NCBI RefSeq assembly: GCF_009720865.1 | Contig: NZ_WNLA01000018.1 | Coordinates: 1 to 64,000 of the forward strand | From: Pseudoduganella ginsengisoli | GTDB lineage: Bacteria > Pseudomonadota > Gammaproteobacteria > Burkholderiales > Burkholderiaceae_D | Reading direction: 5' to 3' | Length of the DNA stretch: 64,000 nucleotides | Shown: one piece after another, positions 53,587-63,063 of the stretch | Numbering within the stretch: the stretch's first letter is position 1 | How the letters are laid out: each line of letters opens with the position of its first letter | Position numbers and translations under genes: made by a program | Notes under the pieces: generated by a model | The model's input: only the letters and a program-made list of their open reading frames with translations | The model's database searches: none | What the model was told of the DNA's origin: nothing

Positions 53587-54103
53587 AATATTAAGCGTTT
53601 TGAGGACTTGCTGAGCGTGTCGCAGACACGCAGCTTTTCCCGTTCGGCGGAAGAGCGGGGCATCACGCAGTCTGCGCTGAGCAAGCGGATCCGGGCGCTG
53701 GAGCAATGGGGCGGCGCAGATTTGGTGGACCGCAGCAGTTTTCCCATGGCGCTGACGCCGGCCGGCATGCTGTCCGGGGCAGCGCCAGTCACCGCTGCCG
53801 CTGCCGGCGTATGGCGATGCGACGTATTTCGGCCGCGCAGTCGCGCTGCTGGTGGCGCGCGCCGGTCCGGCAGCCTTGGCGCCGTCCAGCGCGTCGGATA
53901 TGGCTGAAGTATTGAAAGCATTTGCGCTGGCGGGCCAGGGATTGGCGTGGCTGGCGGCCAGCTGTATCGACCGGGAGCTGGCCGAGGGACGGCTGGTGCG
54001 TGCCGGCGGGCCCGCATGGTGCCTGCCGATGGAAATTCTCGCCGTGCGCAAGCGCGCCAGCGGCGCAGCCCAGGCGCTGTGGGAAGCGCAGCAAAACCTG
54101 TAG
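53587..54103 (+). pseudogene. LysR-family regulator, deleted and frameshifted
   Basis: One frame gives the LysR HTH (NIKRFEDLLSVSQTRSFSRSAEERGITQSALSKRIRALE) through to about 53790. Another frame then gives the C-terminal part of the effector domain (YGDATYFGRAVALLVARAG, LAGQGLAWLAASCIDRELAEG, WCLPMEILAVRKRASGAAQALWEAQQNL) to a stop at 54103. About 140-170 residues of the middle are missing and the frame changes between roughly 53790 and 53810. No start codon remains at the HTH beginning (GTC where ATG is expected). Decayed regulator. Confidence 0.82.
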
Positions 54104-54112
54104 CGCCGAGGG

Positions 54113-54388
54113 TCAGGCGGTGGGCGCGATCTGGAAGGTATTGCCCGCCAATTCCACGTCGGCCGGCGCGACCTGCACGTCATCGACCCTTGCGGCGGGC
54201 GGCCCGTTGCGCGCCCACGCGACCACCTGGTCTATGGCCGGCGCTGCGCCCTGCACACACGCTTCCACCGTGCCATCGCGCCGGTTGCGCACCCAGCCTG
54301 CCAGCCCCAGTTCCGTGGCCCTCTCGGCAAATGCATAGCGGTAGCCGACGCCCTGCACCCGTCCAGCCACAATGATTTTTGTCGCCAT
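54113..54388 (-). CDS. Acylphosphatase
   Basis: A 91-aa enzyme that hydrolyses acyl phosphates. The catalytic Arg lies in GRVQGVGYRYAF and the Asn in GWVRNRRDGTVEA, the two conserved acylphosphatase motifs. ATG 54388 follows AGGAG. It begins 10 bp after the PHA synthase stop on the same strand, so they may be co-transcribed. Confidence 0.94.
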   Translation of the reverse strand: MATKIIVAGRVQGVGYRYAFAERATELGLAGWVRNRRDGTVEACVQGAAPAIDQVVAWARNGPPAARVDDVQVAPADVELAGNTFQIAPTA

Positions 54389-54398
54389 GGCGTGGCTC

Positions 54399-56120
54399 CT
54401 ATTTAACGAGGACATATTGGCCGGGCGCATCGCCCAGCACGGGATAGGCGGCCGAGCCCATGGCGGGCGGCGTCACGGGTGCGCCCGAATGCGCCTGCAG
54501 CCACGCCAGCCACGCCGGCCACCATGAACCTTGCTGTTCTGGTACCGCGCCAAACCAGGCGTCGGGATCCGTGTACGGCATGCCTTGCAGCCGCGTGCCG
54601 AGCCGGTAGTGGCGGTGTGGATGCCCCGGTTCGCTGATGATGCCGGCGTTGTGCCCGCCGCTGGTCAGCACGAACGTCAAGTCCGTATTGGTCAGGTAGT
54701 GCAGCTTGTATACGGAGCGCCACGGCGACACGTGATCGGTTTCCGTGCCCACGCAAAACACGGGCAACGTGATGTCGTTGAGCGATACGGGCCGGCCATC
54801 AACTGGATAGCGGCCCTCACTCAAGCGGTCTTCAAGGAACAGCCAGCGCAAATACTGGCTGTGCATGCGGGCCGGCATGCGCGTGGTATCCAGATTCCAC
54901 GCCATCAAGTCGTTGAGTTCCGTGGCTTCTCCCAGCAGGTACTGGTTGATCATGCGTGACCACAGCAAATCATACGAGCGCAGCATCTGGAATGCGCCCG
55001 CCATTTGTTCGGCCTTCAGATAACCGGTTTCTGCCAGCTGCGCTTCGATCAGGCTGACCTGGCTTTCATCGATAAACAGCCCCAGTTCGCCCGGTTCGCT
55101 GAAATCCGTCTGGGCTGCAAACAGCGTCAGGGACTTCAGCCGGTTGCCGCCGTTGCGCGACAGCGCTGCAGCGCCGATGGCGGCCAGCGTTCCGCCAAGG
55201 CAGTATCCCGCCACGTGCACGTGCGCATCGGGCACGATATTGGCGAGGGCGTCGAGCGCCTCGAACATGCCCCGTTTCAGGTAATCGTCCATGCCCAGTT
55301 CCCGGTCCGATACATCGGGATTTTTCCAGGATACGCAAAACACCGTGTGGCCTTCTTCGACCAGGTGGCGGATCAGCGAATTGTGCGGCGACAGGTCAAG
55401 GATGTAATACTTCATGATCCACGCGGGCACCAGCAACACGGGTTCCGGGTGCACTTGCCCGGTGGCGGGGCTGTATTGAATCAATTCCATCAACGCATTG
55501 CGCAGCACGACCTTGCCTGGGGTGACGGCCACTTGCTGTCCCGGCGTGTAGCGTTCAAGGCCCGGCAACGGCCCGTTTTGCAGCTTGCGCAGCACATCGG
55601 CTGCCAGCGCCTGCGCGCCTTGCGCGAAATTTGCTCCCCATAGACCGGCTGTCCGTTGCAGCACAGTGGGATTGGTGCACCACAGGTTGCCGGGGGACGT
55701 GATGTCCAGCCATTGGCGGGCCAGGAATGACAGCACATCTTCATGGTGCTGGCTGACGCCCCACACGCCACGCACCGCCTGTTCCCACCAGTTCTGGCGC
55801 AGCAGGAAAGCCTTGCGCCACACGTGGAATGGCCAGTTATTCCATTCGGCGGCGGCAAACCGGCGGTCGCGCGACGGCGTCACTTCGCTGGACGGCTGCA
55901 TGATGGTGGCAGCCAGTTCAACTGCTTCCTGCCATGCGAGCCATGCCAGGTCCAGTTGCCTGCCGGGGGATAGCGCCAGATGGCTGGCCCAGTCGACGGC
56001 TGCGAGCCGGACGGATTCCGGCGACAGGGTTTGGCAGAATTTGGCCCACGCCGCGTGCACGTGGGGATCAAACGCCTGCGCCATCGTGTGGGCGGGGGCA
56101 GTCGGGCGGGTTGTGAGCAT
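54399..56120 (-). CDS. phaC: Poly(R)-hydroxyalkanoate synthase, class I type
   Basis: Polymerises hydroxyacyl-CoA into PHA on granules. The 573-aa chain has an N-terminal helical domain and the alpha/beta-hydrolase core with lipase-like nucleophile Cys307 in GYCLGG, Asp in TETDHVSPW and His in GGHNAG. WIMKYYILDLSPHNSL is the conserved family segment. ATG 56120 follows AAGGGGAA. No phaA or phaB adjoins, unlike the classic phaCAB operon; this looks like an additional PhaC paralogue. A phasin gene is 6.4 kb away. Confidence 0.93.
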   Translation of the reverse strand: MLTTRPTAPAHTMAQAFDPHVHAAWAKFCQTLSPESVRLAAVDWASHLALSPGRQLDLAWLAWQEAVELAATIMQPSSEVTPSRDRRFAAAEWNNWPFHVWRKAFLLRQNWWEQAVRGVWGVSQHHEDVLSFLARQWLDITSPGNLWCTNPTVLQRTAGLWGANFAQGAQALAADVLRKLQNGPLPGLERYTPGQQVAVTPGKVVLRNALMELIQYSPATGQVHPEPVLLVPAWIMKYYILDLSPHNSLIRHLVEEGHTVFCVSWKNPDVSDRELGMDDYLKRGMFEALDALANIVPDAHVHVAGYCLGGTLAAIGAAALSRNGGNRLKSLTLFAAQTDFSEPGELGLFIDESQVSLIEAQLAETGYLKAEQMAGAFQMLRSYDLLWSRMINQYLLGEATELNDLMAWNLDTTRMPARMHSQYLRWLFLEDRLSEGRYPVDGRPVSLNDITLPVFCVGTETDHVSPWRSVYKLHYLTNTDLTFVLTSGGHNAGIISEPGHPHRHYRLGTRLQGMPYTDPDAWFGAVPEQQGSWWPAWLAWLQAHSGAPVTPPAMGSAAYPVLGDAPGQYVLVK

Positions 56121-56217
56121 GGCGGTTCCCCTTTGGTTGGAAATCACATATGATTCACAAAATAACAAATGTATATAAAAACTGTATCAATAATCCAGCT
56201 TGAACGGAACCGACATA

Positions 56218-56997
56218 ATGAACGAATATCAGGATATCGTGGTGGAACCGGCCGCCTCCGGTGTGCAAGTCATCCGCTTGAACCGTCCCCAATCGAAAAA
56301 TGCGCTGCGCAATGCCACATTGCGCGAAGTGGTGGCCGCGCTGGCGGCGGCGACCGATGACGCCAGCGTGCGCGCCGTTGTCATTACCGGCGGCGACGAG
56401 ATTTTCGCCGCAGGCGCGGACTTGCACGAAATGGCGGCGCTGGATGCGATTGCCGCTGCCCGCGACGTGCGCCCTCAATATTGGCGGGCGATTGCGGGAT
56501 TTTCCAAGCCGCTGATCGCGGCGGTCAACGGCTTTGCGCTGGGCGCCGGCTGTGAAATGCTGATGCATGCCGATATCGTGGTGGCCGGCGAATCGGCCCG
56601 TATCGGCCAGCCGGAAATCAACCTGGGCATCATTCCCGGCGCGGGCGGCACACAGCGCCTGGTGCGTACGGTCGGCAAGCCGCTGGCCATGAAAATGGTG
56701 CTGGGCGGCGAAATGATCTCCGCGGAACGGGCGCTGGCGGCGGGACTGGTCAGCGACGTGGTGCCGGATGGCGAAGTCATGGCCACGGCCATGGCGCAGG
56801 CGCAGCGCATTGCGCAAAAATCCCCGCTGGCCGTGGCGCTGGCCAAGGAAGCTGTGCTGCGCTCGTTTGAAATGCACCTGGAGGCGGGGCTGCAATTTGA
56901 ACGCAAGTCGTTCTCGCTGCTGGCGGCCAGCGAAGACCGCAAGGAGGGGATTGCTGCGTTCATGGAAAAGCGGCAGGCGAATTTTACTGGCAAGTAG
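56218..56997 (+). CDS. Enoyl-CoA hydratase (PaaF-like)
   Basis: A 259-aa crotonase. Oxyanion segments AAGADLHEM and FALGAGCEMLMHADIV and both catalytic Glu residues (in GCEM and in QPEINLGIIPGAGGTQRLVRTVG) are present, so a true hydratase is expected, with closest resemblance to PaaF and short-chain hydratases. Divergent from phaC across a 97-bp AT-rich gap; hydratases can supply PHA monomers, but PaaF-type makes (S)-isomers, so a link is doubtful. Confidence 0.92.
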   Translation: MNEYQDIVVEPAASGVQVIRLNRPQSKNALRNATLREVVAALAAATDDASVRAVVITGGDEIFAAGADLHEMAALDAIAAARDVRPQYWRAIAGFSKPLIAAVNGFALGAGCEMLMHADIVVAGESARIGQPEINLGIIPGAGGTQRLVRTVGKPLAMKMVLGGEMISAERALAAGLVSDVVPDGEVMATAMAQAQRIAQKSPLAVALAKEAVLRSFEMHLEAGLQFERKSFSLLAASEDRKEGIAAFMEKRQANFTGK

Positions 56998-57045
56998 CGT
57001 GCAGGGATTTGGTACACTCCGTGCTTTTTGCTGCAAGGAAGTACC

Positions 57046-57843
57046 ATGGCAGAGTTACCTGAACTGCGCGCAATGGCGCTCAGTTGCCTGCTGATTAACG
57101 ATCCTGTCACCAAGGTGGCAGCCATCAACGCCATGAATGACGCGGTGCAGGCGGGCGCTTTTCGCCTCGGCAGCAGCAGCGCGCTGGACACGGCTGGCGA
57201 AATCCCCGGCCGGCCGCAACGTCCCGAACTCGTTGCCCCCAAGCTCGTGGGCCGCCGCTCCATGGTAACCGTGGAGGGCCGCGCCATGCTGGTCCATGCG
57301 CTGGCCCATATCGAATTCAATGCCGTGAACCTGGCGCTCGATGCGCTGTGGCGTTTCCCCGGCATGCCGGACCAGTATTACCACGACTGGCTGCGCGTGG
57401 CGCGCGAAGAGGCATATCACTATTCGCTGCTGTCGGCGCACCTGGAAGCGCAAGGCTTCCGCTATGGCGATTTCACTGCGCACGGCAGCTTATGGGAAAT
57501 GGTGGAAAAAACCAAAGGCGACGTGCTGGCCCGCATGGCGCTGGTGCCGCGCACCTTGGAAGCCCGTGGCCTGGATGCGATCCCGCCGCTGCGCGCCAAG
57601 CTGGCGCAAGCCGGCGACCAGCAAGCGGCGGACATCCTCGACATTATCTTGCGCGATGAAATCGGCCATGTGGAAATCGGCAACCGCTGGTATGGCTACC
57701 TGTGCCGTTTGCGCGGCGTTGACCCGGTCGCGGCGTACGAACAACTGGTGGTGCAATACAAGGCGTCCGTCAAAGGCCCGTATAACCTGGCCGCCCGGCG
57801 CCAGGCCGGTTTCACGGAAGAAGAATTGCGCACCTTTGTCTAG
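57046..57843 (+). CDS. Ferritin-like DUF455 protein
   Basis: A 265-aa soluble helical protein of the DUF455 family. Putative di-metal ligands are seen in AHIEFNAVNLALDA, REEAYHYSLLSAHLE and DEIGHVEIGNRWY. Family function is not established, and a di-iron oxidase or tRNA-modification-like role has been suggested only by fold. ATG 57046 follows AAGGAAG. Sits between the enoyl-CoA hydratase and the desaturase-like gene, all on the same strand. Confidence 0.87.
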   Translation: MAELPELRAMALSCLLINDPVTKVAAINAMNDAVQAGAFRLGSSSALDTAGEIPGRPQRPELVAPKLVGRRSMVTVEGRAMLVHALAHIEFNAVNLALDALWRFPGMPDQYYHDWLRVAREEAYHYSLLSAHLEAQGFRYGDFTAHGSLWEMVEKTKGDVLARMALVPRTLEARGLDAIPPLRAKLAQAGDQQAADILDIILRDEIGHVEIGNRWYGYLCRLRGVDPVAAYEQLVVQYKASVKGPYNLAARRQAGFTEEELRTFV

Positions 57844-57900
57844 CCTGCGAATCCGGTTATCATCATGTCTTGATAGCAATTTTGCAAGACGGAGGGTGCG

Positions 57901-59082
57901 ATGGGAGATAAAAAGATCACAGACCCGGCTAAAACAGTCGTGAAGCATGTCAGTGGCGCGGTCAATGAAACGGCTGACTTGCTGGGGCAAAGCGGCCCGC
58001 TGACGCCGGGCAGCGGCCTGGCCAGCGGTGTGCTGGCGTTTACATTGGGCCTGCTGAGCTTATTGGGCGTGGCGGCGTTCCACTTTCCGCAATACCTGAC
58101 GACGCCGGAACTGCGGCGTGAATATGATCCGGACGTCATCCGCCACATCATGTTTGCCGCCCTCGTGATCGCCGGTTCCATCAGCCTGCTCAACGTGCTG
58201 TTCAAACGGGAACGGGCGCTCAATGCCGTGGCCGGCGTGATGGTGATCGCTGCCGTGGCGGCGGGCGGTTCGCACGTGCCGGTCAACGATTTCCCCGACC
58301 ATACGCCGTACATCGGGCTGGACTGGTTCATCCTGGACTTGCTGGGTTCCACCGTGATTTTCGCGGCGATTGAAAAAGTCTTCCCGCTGTATAAAGGCCA
58401 GTTGCTGTTCCGCCGCGAGTGGCAGACCGACATGGTGCACTTCGCCGTCAACCATTTCATCGTGGGCCTGGCGCTGCTGACGGTCAACTTCGCCATCCAC
58501 CGCCTGTTTGGCTGGATGGTCAACGATACCGTGCACAGCATGGTGCAGGCAATTCCCTTCGTGCCGCAGCTGTTGCTGTGCATCCTGGTGGCGGACCTGG
58601 TGCAGTACTGGACCCACCGCAGCTACCATGAGATTCCCTTCCTGTGGCGCTTCCACGCCGTGCACCATTCCGCGAAAACCATGGACTGGCTGGCCGGGTC
58701 GCGCCAGCACATCCTGGAGCTGCTGTGCACCCGCGTCGGCGTGCTGGGCGCGCTGTACGTGCTGGGCTTCGACAAGGAAGTGATGGATGTGTACATTATC
58801 GTGGTGGGTTTCCAGGCCGTGTTCAACCACGCGAATGTGCACTTGCCATGGGGCCCGCTGAAGTACGTCATCGTTACGCCGGACTTCCACCACTGGCACC
58901 ATTCATCGGACGACGTGGCCATTGACCGCAATTACGCGGCCCACTACGCCTTCCTGGACCACTTGTTCGGCACGGCCATCAAGGGCCAGGAGGGTTTCCC
59001 GGAGAAGTACGGCGTGCAGGGCGACTATATGCCGGACGGGTTCCTCAACCAGCTGATGTTCCCGTTCCGTAAGCAAAAATAA
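57901..59082 (+). CDS. Sterol desaturase / fatty-acid hydroxylase family protein
   Basis: A 393-aa inner-membrane di-iron protein. His boxes: HRSYH (in YWTHRSYHEIP), HAVHHS and HHWHHS, each in the expected order between membrane helices, and about six hydrophobic segments. This FA-hydroxylase superfamily acts on lipids; the substrate is unknown. A soluble N-terminal stretch of about 40 residues (MGDKKITDPAKTVVKHVSGAV) is extra. Its stop abuts the stop of the ABC ATPase gene. Confidence 0.9.
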   Translation: MGDKKITDPAKTVVKHVSGAVNETADLLGQSGPLTPGSGLASGVLAFTLGLLSLLGVAAFHFPQYLTTPELRREYDPDVIRHIMFAALVIAGSISLLNVLFKRERALNAVAGVMVIAAVAAGGSHVPVNDFPDHTPYIGLDWFILDLLGSTVIFAAIEKVFPLYKGQLLFRREWQTDMVHFAVNHFIVGLALLTVNFAIHRLFGWMVNDTVHSMVQAIPFVPQLLLCILVADLVQYWTHRSYHEIPFLWRFHAVHHSAKTMDWLAGSRQHILELLCTRVGVLGALYVLGFDKEVMDVYIIVVGFQAVFNHANVHLPWGPLKYVIVTPDFHHWHHSSDDVAIDRNYAAHYAFLDHLFGTAIKGQEGFPEKYGVQGDYMPDGFLNQLMFPFRKQK

Positions 59083-60360
59083 TCAGGCGTCGTCGCGGCC
59101 CGGCAGTTTCAGCACGCCGGTGTGGAAGTCGTATTCATAGATTTCGCCATACCGGCCCCATTCAATGGCCACTTCCAGCATGCGCTGCGCGCCATCGGCT
59201 TCCGTGCCGTCGGCCAGCAATTCCAGGAATGGCCCTTCCGGCAACGTGCCGCCGGCCTGCTGTTCCAGTTCGCGGCGGATGCGTGCTGCCAGCGGCACGT
59301 GCGCCAGCAACTGCTGGCCAAACAATTGCTGGCGTTCCGTGTGGCCGGCCTGTGCATAGCGCCAGCCCAGCGGCGTCAATGCAATGTCGCCTTGTTCGAC
59401 GGTTGCCAGGCCCAGCATGCCCAGCGCTTCATAGGCCGGGAACAATTCCTCATCCGCCAGTTCCGCTTCTTCCGACAGTTGCGGCAAGTCCGCGCGGCCG
59501 CCAAAGGGCGCGTCGGCCAGCAATTCCAGCACGCTTTCAATGCGGTTGACGTCCGTCTCGGGCAAGCGGTAATCGGCCGCCGGCGCAGCGGCAGGCGCGG
59601 CGCGGCGCGTCATCAGGCCATACACGTGATCAACCAGCGCCCGCACTTCCGGCGAATCCGCATTGCGCGGGCGCGGCAAGTCGATGCGCACTTCATCGCG
59701 GATGCGGCCCGGATCGCTGGACAGGATAATGATGCGGTCCGACATCATGACGGCTTCTTCGATGTTGTGCGATACGATCAAAATGCCGCGCGTGGGGATG
59801 CGCTTTTCACCCCACAGTTCCAGGATATCGTCGCGCAGGGTTTCACCCGTCAGCACGTCCAGCGCGGAAAAGGCTTCATCCATCAGCAGCACGTCCGGCT
59901 GTGTGGCCAGTGCGCGGGCAATCCCGACGCGCTGGCGCATACCGCCCGACAGTTCGCGCGGCAGCGCACCGCCGAAGCCGGCCAGGCCGATCAGTTCCAG
60001 CATGGCTTCGGCCCGTGCACGGCGCTCGGCGGGCGCCATGCCTTGCGCTTCCAGCCCCAGCTCCACGTTTTGCTGCACCGTCAGCCAGGGGAACAGCGCA
60101 AACGACTGGAACACCATGGCGATGCCGCGCGCCGGGCCATTGATGGGGCGGCCGTTATAGGCGGCCGTGCCGCTGTCGGCGGCCACCAGCCCGGCAATGA
60201 TGCGCAGCAGCGTCGATTTGCCGGACCCGGATTTCCCCAGCAGCGCAACGATTTCGCCCTGCGCCAGGACGAAGTTCACACCTTCCAGCACCGTGCGCGG
60301 TGCGCCATCGGTTTTGCGGAACGCCTTCGATACATTGTTCAATTCGATCAGCATGCTCAT
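59083..60360 (-). CDS. ABC transporter ATP-binding protein with C-terminal AAA-associated domain
   Basis: A 425-aa ATPase. Residues 1-250 are a complete NitT/TauT-type domain: Walker A LLGKSGSGKSTLL, signature LSGGMRQRVGIARALA, Walker B VLLMDEAFSALD, switch His in IVSHNIEEAVM. The remaining ~170 residues (LPETDVNRIESVLELLADAP, LAHVPLAARIRRELEQQAGG) are the AAA-associated domain seen in a subset of nitrate/sulfonate-type transporters. Several starts are possible (60378, 60360, 60354); 60360 best fits AAGGA spacing. Pairs with the permease 31 bp upstream. No binding-protein gene is near. Confidence 0.9.
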   Translation of the reverse strand: MSMLIELNNVSKAFRKTDGAPRTVLEGVNFVLAQGEIVALLGKSGSGKSTLLRIIAGLVAADSGTAAYNGRPINGPARGIAMVFQSFALFPWLTVQQNVELGLEAQGMAPAERRARAEAMLELIGLAGFGGALPRELSGGMRQRVGIARALATQPDVLLMDEAFSALDVLTGETLRDDILELWGEKRIPTRGILIVSHNIEEAVMMSDRIIILSSDPGRIRDEVRIDLPRPRNADSPEVRALVDHVYGLMTRRAAPAAAPAADYRLPETDVNRIESVLELLADAPFGGRADLPQLSEEAELADEELFPAYEALGMLGLATVEQGDIALTPLGWRYAQAGHTERQQLFGQQLLAHVPLAARIRRELEQQAGGTLPEGPFLELLADGTEADGAQRMLEVAIEWGRYGEIYEYDFHTGVLKLPGRDDA

Positions 60361-60391
60361 ACCCCATCCTTGCTTCATCCATAATTCATCG

Positions 60392-62134
60392 TCAACGGCT
60401 GCGCTCTTCGGCCATCCGGTACAGGTTTTGCCACAGGAAGCGGTTCAGCAGCATGACGAACACGCACATGATCCCGATCCCCAATGCCGTGCGGGGAAAG
60501 TCGCCGGCATCCGTCATTTGCTTGATATAGCTGCCCAGGCCATCGGCCACCAGCTGCGTATCGCCCCACGTCACGTATTCCGCCACGATGCTGGCGTTCC
60601 ACGAACCGCCCGATGCCGTGACTGCGCCCGTGACGAAACTGGGGAACACGGCAGGCAGATAGACCCGCTTCCATTTCAGCCAGCCGGACAAGCCCAGGTT
60701 ATCGGCAGCCAGGCGCAATTCGCCGGGCAAGGCCGACGCGCCGGCCACCACATTGAACAGGATGTACCACTGCGTTCCGAATACCATCAATGGGCTGAGC
60801 CACACGTTCGGGTTCAAATGCAGGTGCACCAGCGCGTACACAACCAGCGGGAACATCAGGTTGACGGGGAAGGCTGCCAGGAATTGCGCGAACGCCTGCA
60901 CCTGGCGCGACCATGCGGGGCGCAAGCCGATCCACACGGCCACCGGCACCCAGAACAGCGACGCCAGCGCAATCAGCACCATCACGCGTACAAGCGTAAT
61001 CGCGCCCAGCATGACCACGTGCAGCGCTTCACCCCAGCCCACTTCCGTATGCACGAACAGCACGAAGCGCCATGCGCAGAACAGGCCAACCAGCAGCAAC
61101 GATGCATCCCACGCGCGCGCTTTCCATGGCGATCCAGGCGGACCTTCCGGCGCATTGGCGACGCCGTCGGCCGGGTGGCTGAACCAGCCCAGCGTGGCGT
61201 TCATGGCGGCGCCGATGCGCGCGGCAATGGCGCTGATCCACGCGCTGCGGCGGCCCCAGTCCAGCACCCATGACTGCTGCGCGGGTTCACCCTGGCTGTC
61301 GGCGGAATGGAATTTGCCGGCCCACGCCAGCAGGGGACGGAAAAACAGCTGGTCGTATAGCACGATCCCGGCAAACATGGCGCAAATGGCCCACGCAATG
61401 GCGCCGCTGTTGCGCTGCTCGATGGCCACGGCGATGTAAGCGCCGATGCCCGGCAGCTTGATATCCTGGCCCGCGACGGAAATCGCTTCGGCCGCAACGA
61501 GGAAAAACCAGCCGCCCGACATCGACATCATCATGTTCCACAGCAGCGGCGGCATCGCGTGCGGCAATTCCAGGCGCCAGAAGCGCTGCCATGCAGACAG
61601 CCGGAACACCCGCGCCGCCTCAAGCAGTTCCGGCGGGATGGTTTTAATCGACTGGTACAGGCTGAACGCCATATTCCACGCCTGCGACGTAAAAATCGCA
61701 AAGACGGCGGCACATTCGACCCCCAGCACATTGCCGGGAAACAGGGCAATGAACGGCGCGATGGCAATTGCCTGGAAACCCAGGATCGGTACCGACTGCA
61801 GCACGTCGATCAGCGGCACCAGGACGCGTTCCGCCATGCGCCAGCGCGTGGCAATGGCGGCAAAGGCAAACGTGAACAGCAGCGCACAAGCCAGCGCCAT
61901 GAACATGCGCAGCGTGGTGCGCAGCAGGTAATACGGCAAATACGCAATGTCCAGTGACACGGGCATGGGCTGGCCCAGCACGAAGGGCCTGCTCATCTGC
62001 ATGGCGCCATAGGCAGCGGCTGCCAGCAGCGCCAGTACCAATGGCAGCAGCGCCCAGTCCCAGCGGTTCGGTGTCATGGCCGGGCGCGTGGCCAGGCCGG
62101 CGGCGGGTTGGCCGCGGTGTGGTGCAGTCAGCAA
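60392..62134 (-). CDS. Double-length ABC permease (two permease halves fused)
   Basis: A 580-aa inner-membrane protein with two BPD-transport permease modules. The first has EAA-like LLEAARVFRLSAWQRFWRLELP, the second LRLAADNLGLSGWLKWKRVYLPAVFPSFVTGAVTASGG. A linker of about 70 residues joins them. The fusion replaces the usual permease dimer of NitT-like systems. TTG start at 62134 with GGAG 6 nt upstream. Upstream of the ATPase gene; the solute-binding component must be elsewhere or absent. Confidence 0.9.
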   Translation of the reverse strand: MLTAPHRGQPAAGLATRPAMTPNRWDWALLPLVLALLAAAAYGAMQMSRPFVLGQPMPVSLDIAYLPYYLLRTTLRMFMALACALLFTFAFAAIATRWRMAERVLVPLIDVLQSVPILGFQAIAIAPFIALFPGNVLGVECAAVFAIFTSQAWNMAFSLYQSIKTIPPELLEAARVFRLSAWQRFWRLELPHAMPPLLWNMMMSMSGGWFFLVAAEAISVAGQDIKLPGIGAYIAVAIEQRNSGAIAWAICAMFAGIVLYDQLFFRPLLAWAGKFHSADSQGEPAQQSWVLDWGRRSAWISAIAARIGAAMNATLGWFSHPADGVANAPEGPPGSPWKARAWDASLLLVGLFCAWRFVLFVHTEVGWGEALHVVMLGAITLVRVMVLIALASLFWVPVAVWIGLRPAWSRQVQAFAQFLAAFPVNLMFPLVVYALVHLHLNPNVWLSPLMVFGTQWYILFNVVAGASALPGELRLAADNLGLSGWLKWKRVYLPAVFPSFVTGAVTASGGSWNASIVAEYVTWGDTQLVADGLGSYIKQMTDAGDFPRTALGIGIMCVFVMLLNRFLWQNLYRMAEERSR

Positions 62135-62556
62135 GGAAGCCTCCGTCAGGATGGTTCGGCTTCCCTTTCATATGCGCTTGTCATGCCATCGATGCGCCGC
62201 GCGCAGCTGCGGCATGCCGGCCTGCTGCATAGGCAGGTGCGGTATCACGGCAAGAAGTTGGGATGGGAGCGCCGCCGGCGGATGCCTGGACAGCGTTTGC
62301 CATCATCCGCCTGGGGCGCGATGACGGCGAGGAGGGGAATCCTGCTTTATCGGGCCTGGGCGGTACCGGCTACTGGCCGGCTACAACTATCACTCGAACA
62401 AGTACCCATGAAGGGGATTCCATAAAATTCAGACAGCGTGGATTGTAGGCGGGCGGGAATATTGGGGTCAAGAAATAGCTTGTAACAGGCGCTTACAATT
62501 ACCCGATCGCCGCGGCGTTGCGCGGGGACGGCCGCCCTGGGCCGTCCGCAGTACAT
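62135..62556. other. 422-bp gap with no convincing gene; hairpin near the phasin end
   Basis: No reading frame here has both a good start site and protein-like composition. Near the phasin stop, GGACGGCC and GGCCGTCC (62526-62547) make a perfect 8-bp stem with a 6-nt loop, a likely terminator for the minus-strand phasin gene though it lacks a T run. The rest is probably promoter region for the permease-ATPase operon. Confidence 0.5.
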
Positions 62557-62961
62557 TTACTGCCTGGCCGCATCGGCATTGGCATCGGCAGCGCTGACGG
62601 TCCGCCTGGTTGCCGCTTCAACAGCCTGCGTGGCCTGGGCCGTGACCTGGTTGACGGCTTCGGTGGCGGTACGCGCCATGCCGTCGGCCACAATGGCGGT
62701 GGCTTGCTGGTTGGCGCTCCACAGCTGGCCCCACGCCTTTTGCTGCAGCTTGGCGGCGCTTTCAAACAATGCCTGCGACGTGTCGAGCATGGCGCGCACG
62801 GCTTGCTGCTGGATGATTTGCGTGGACGTCGTCAGCCATTCCTGCCAGCCATGCTGGAAGACTTCGCCGTACAGGCTGCTGAGTTTGCGCCACATATTGT
62901 CCACTTCGCCGGCGCCGGGGTAAGCAGCGGCGGAAGGGGGAGGTTGGACGAAATCGCTCAT
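62557..62961 (-). CDS. Phasin-family protein (PHA granule-associated)
   Basis: A 134-aa helical, Ala/Gln-rich protein with typical phasin features: WRKLSSLYGEVFQHGWQEWL, then a long amphipathic helix region (QQQAVRAMLDTSQALFESAAKLQQKAWGQL) and Ala-rich tail. It should coat PHA granules together with the synthase encoded at 54399-56120. ATG follows AAGGAG. Single-gene unit. Confidence 0.85.
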   Translation of the reverse strand: MSDFVQPPPSAAAYPGAGEVDNMWRKLSSLYGEVFQHGWQEWLTTSTQIIQQQAVRAMLDTSQALFESAAKLQQKAWGQLWSANQQATAIVADGMARTATEAVNQVTAQATQAVEAATRRTVSAADANADAARQ

Positions 62962-63063
62962 GGGACGCTCCTTTATAAAATCAAGATGGCAGGAGGCGCC
63001 AGTGTATGCAAACCGTGCGAGCCGTGGCGCGCGAATTGTCGCCCGATCATGTCCGCGGGTTGG

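Noticed and set aside
54399-56997. Classic phaCAB operon
   Set aside because: The genes beside phaC are an acylphosphatase and a divergent enoyl-CoA hydratase; no reductase phaB is present and the thiolase is 12 kb away.
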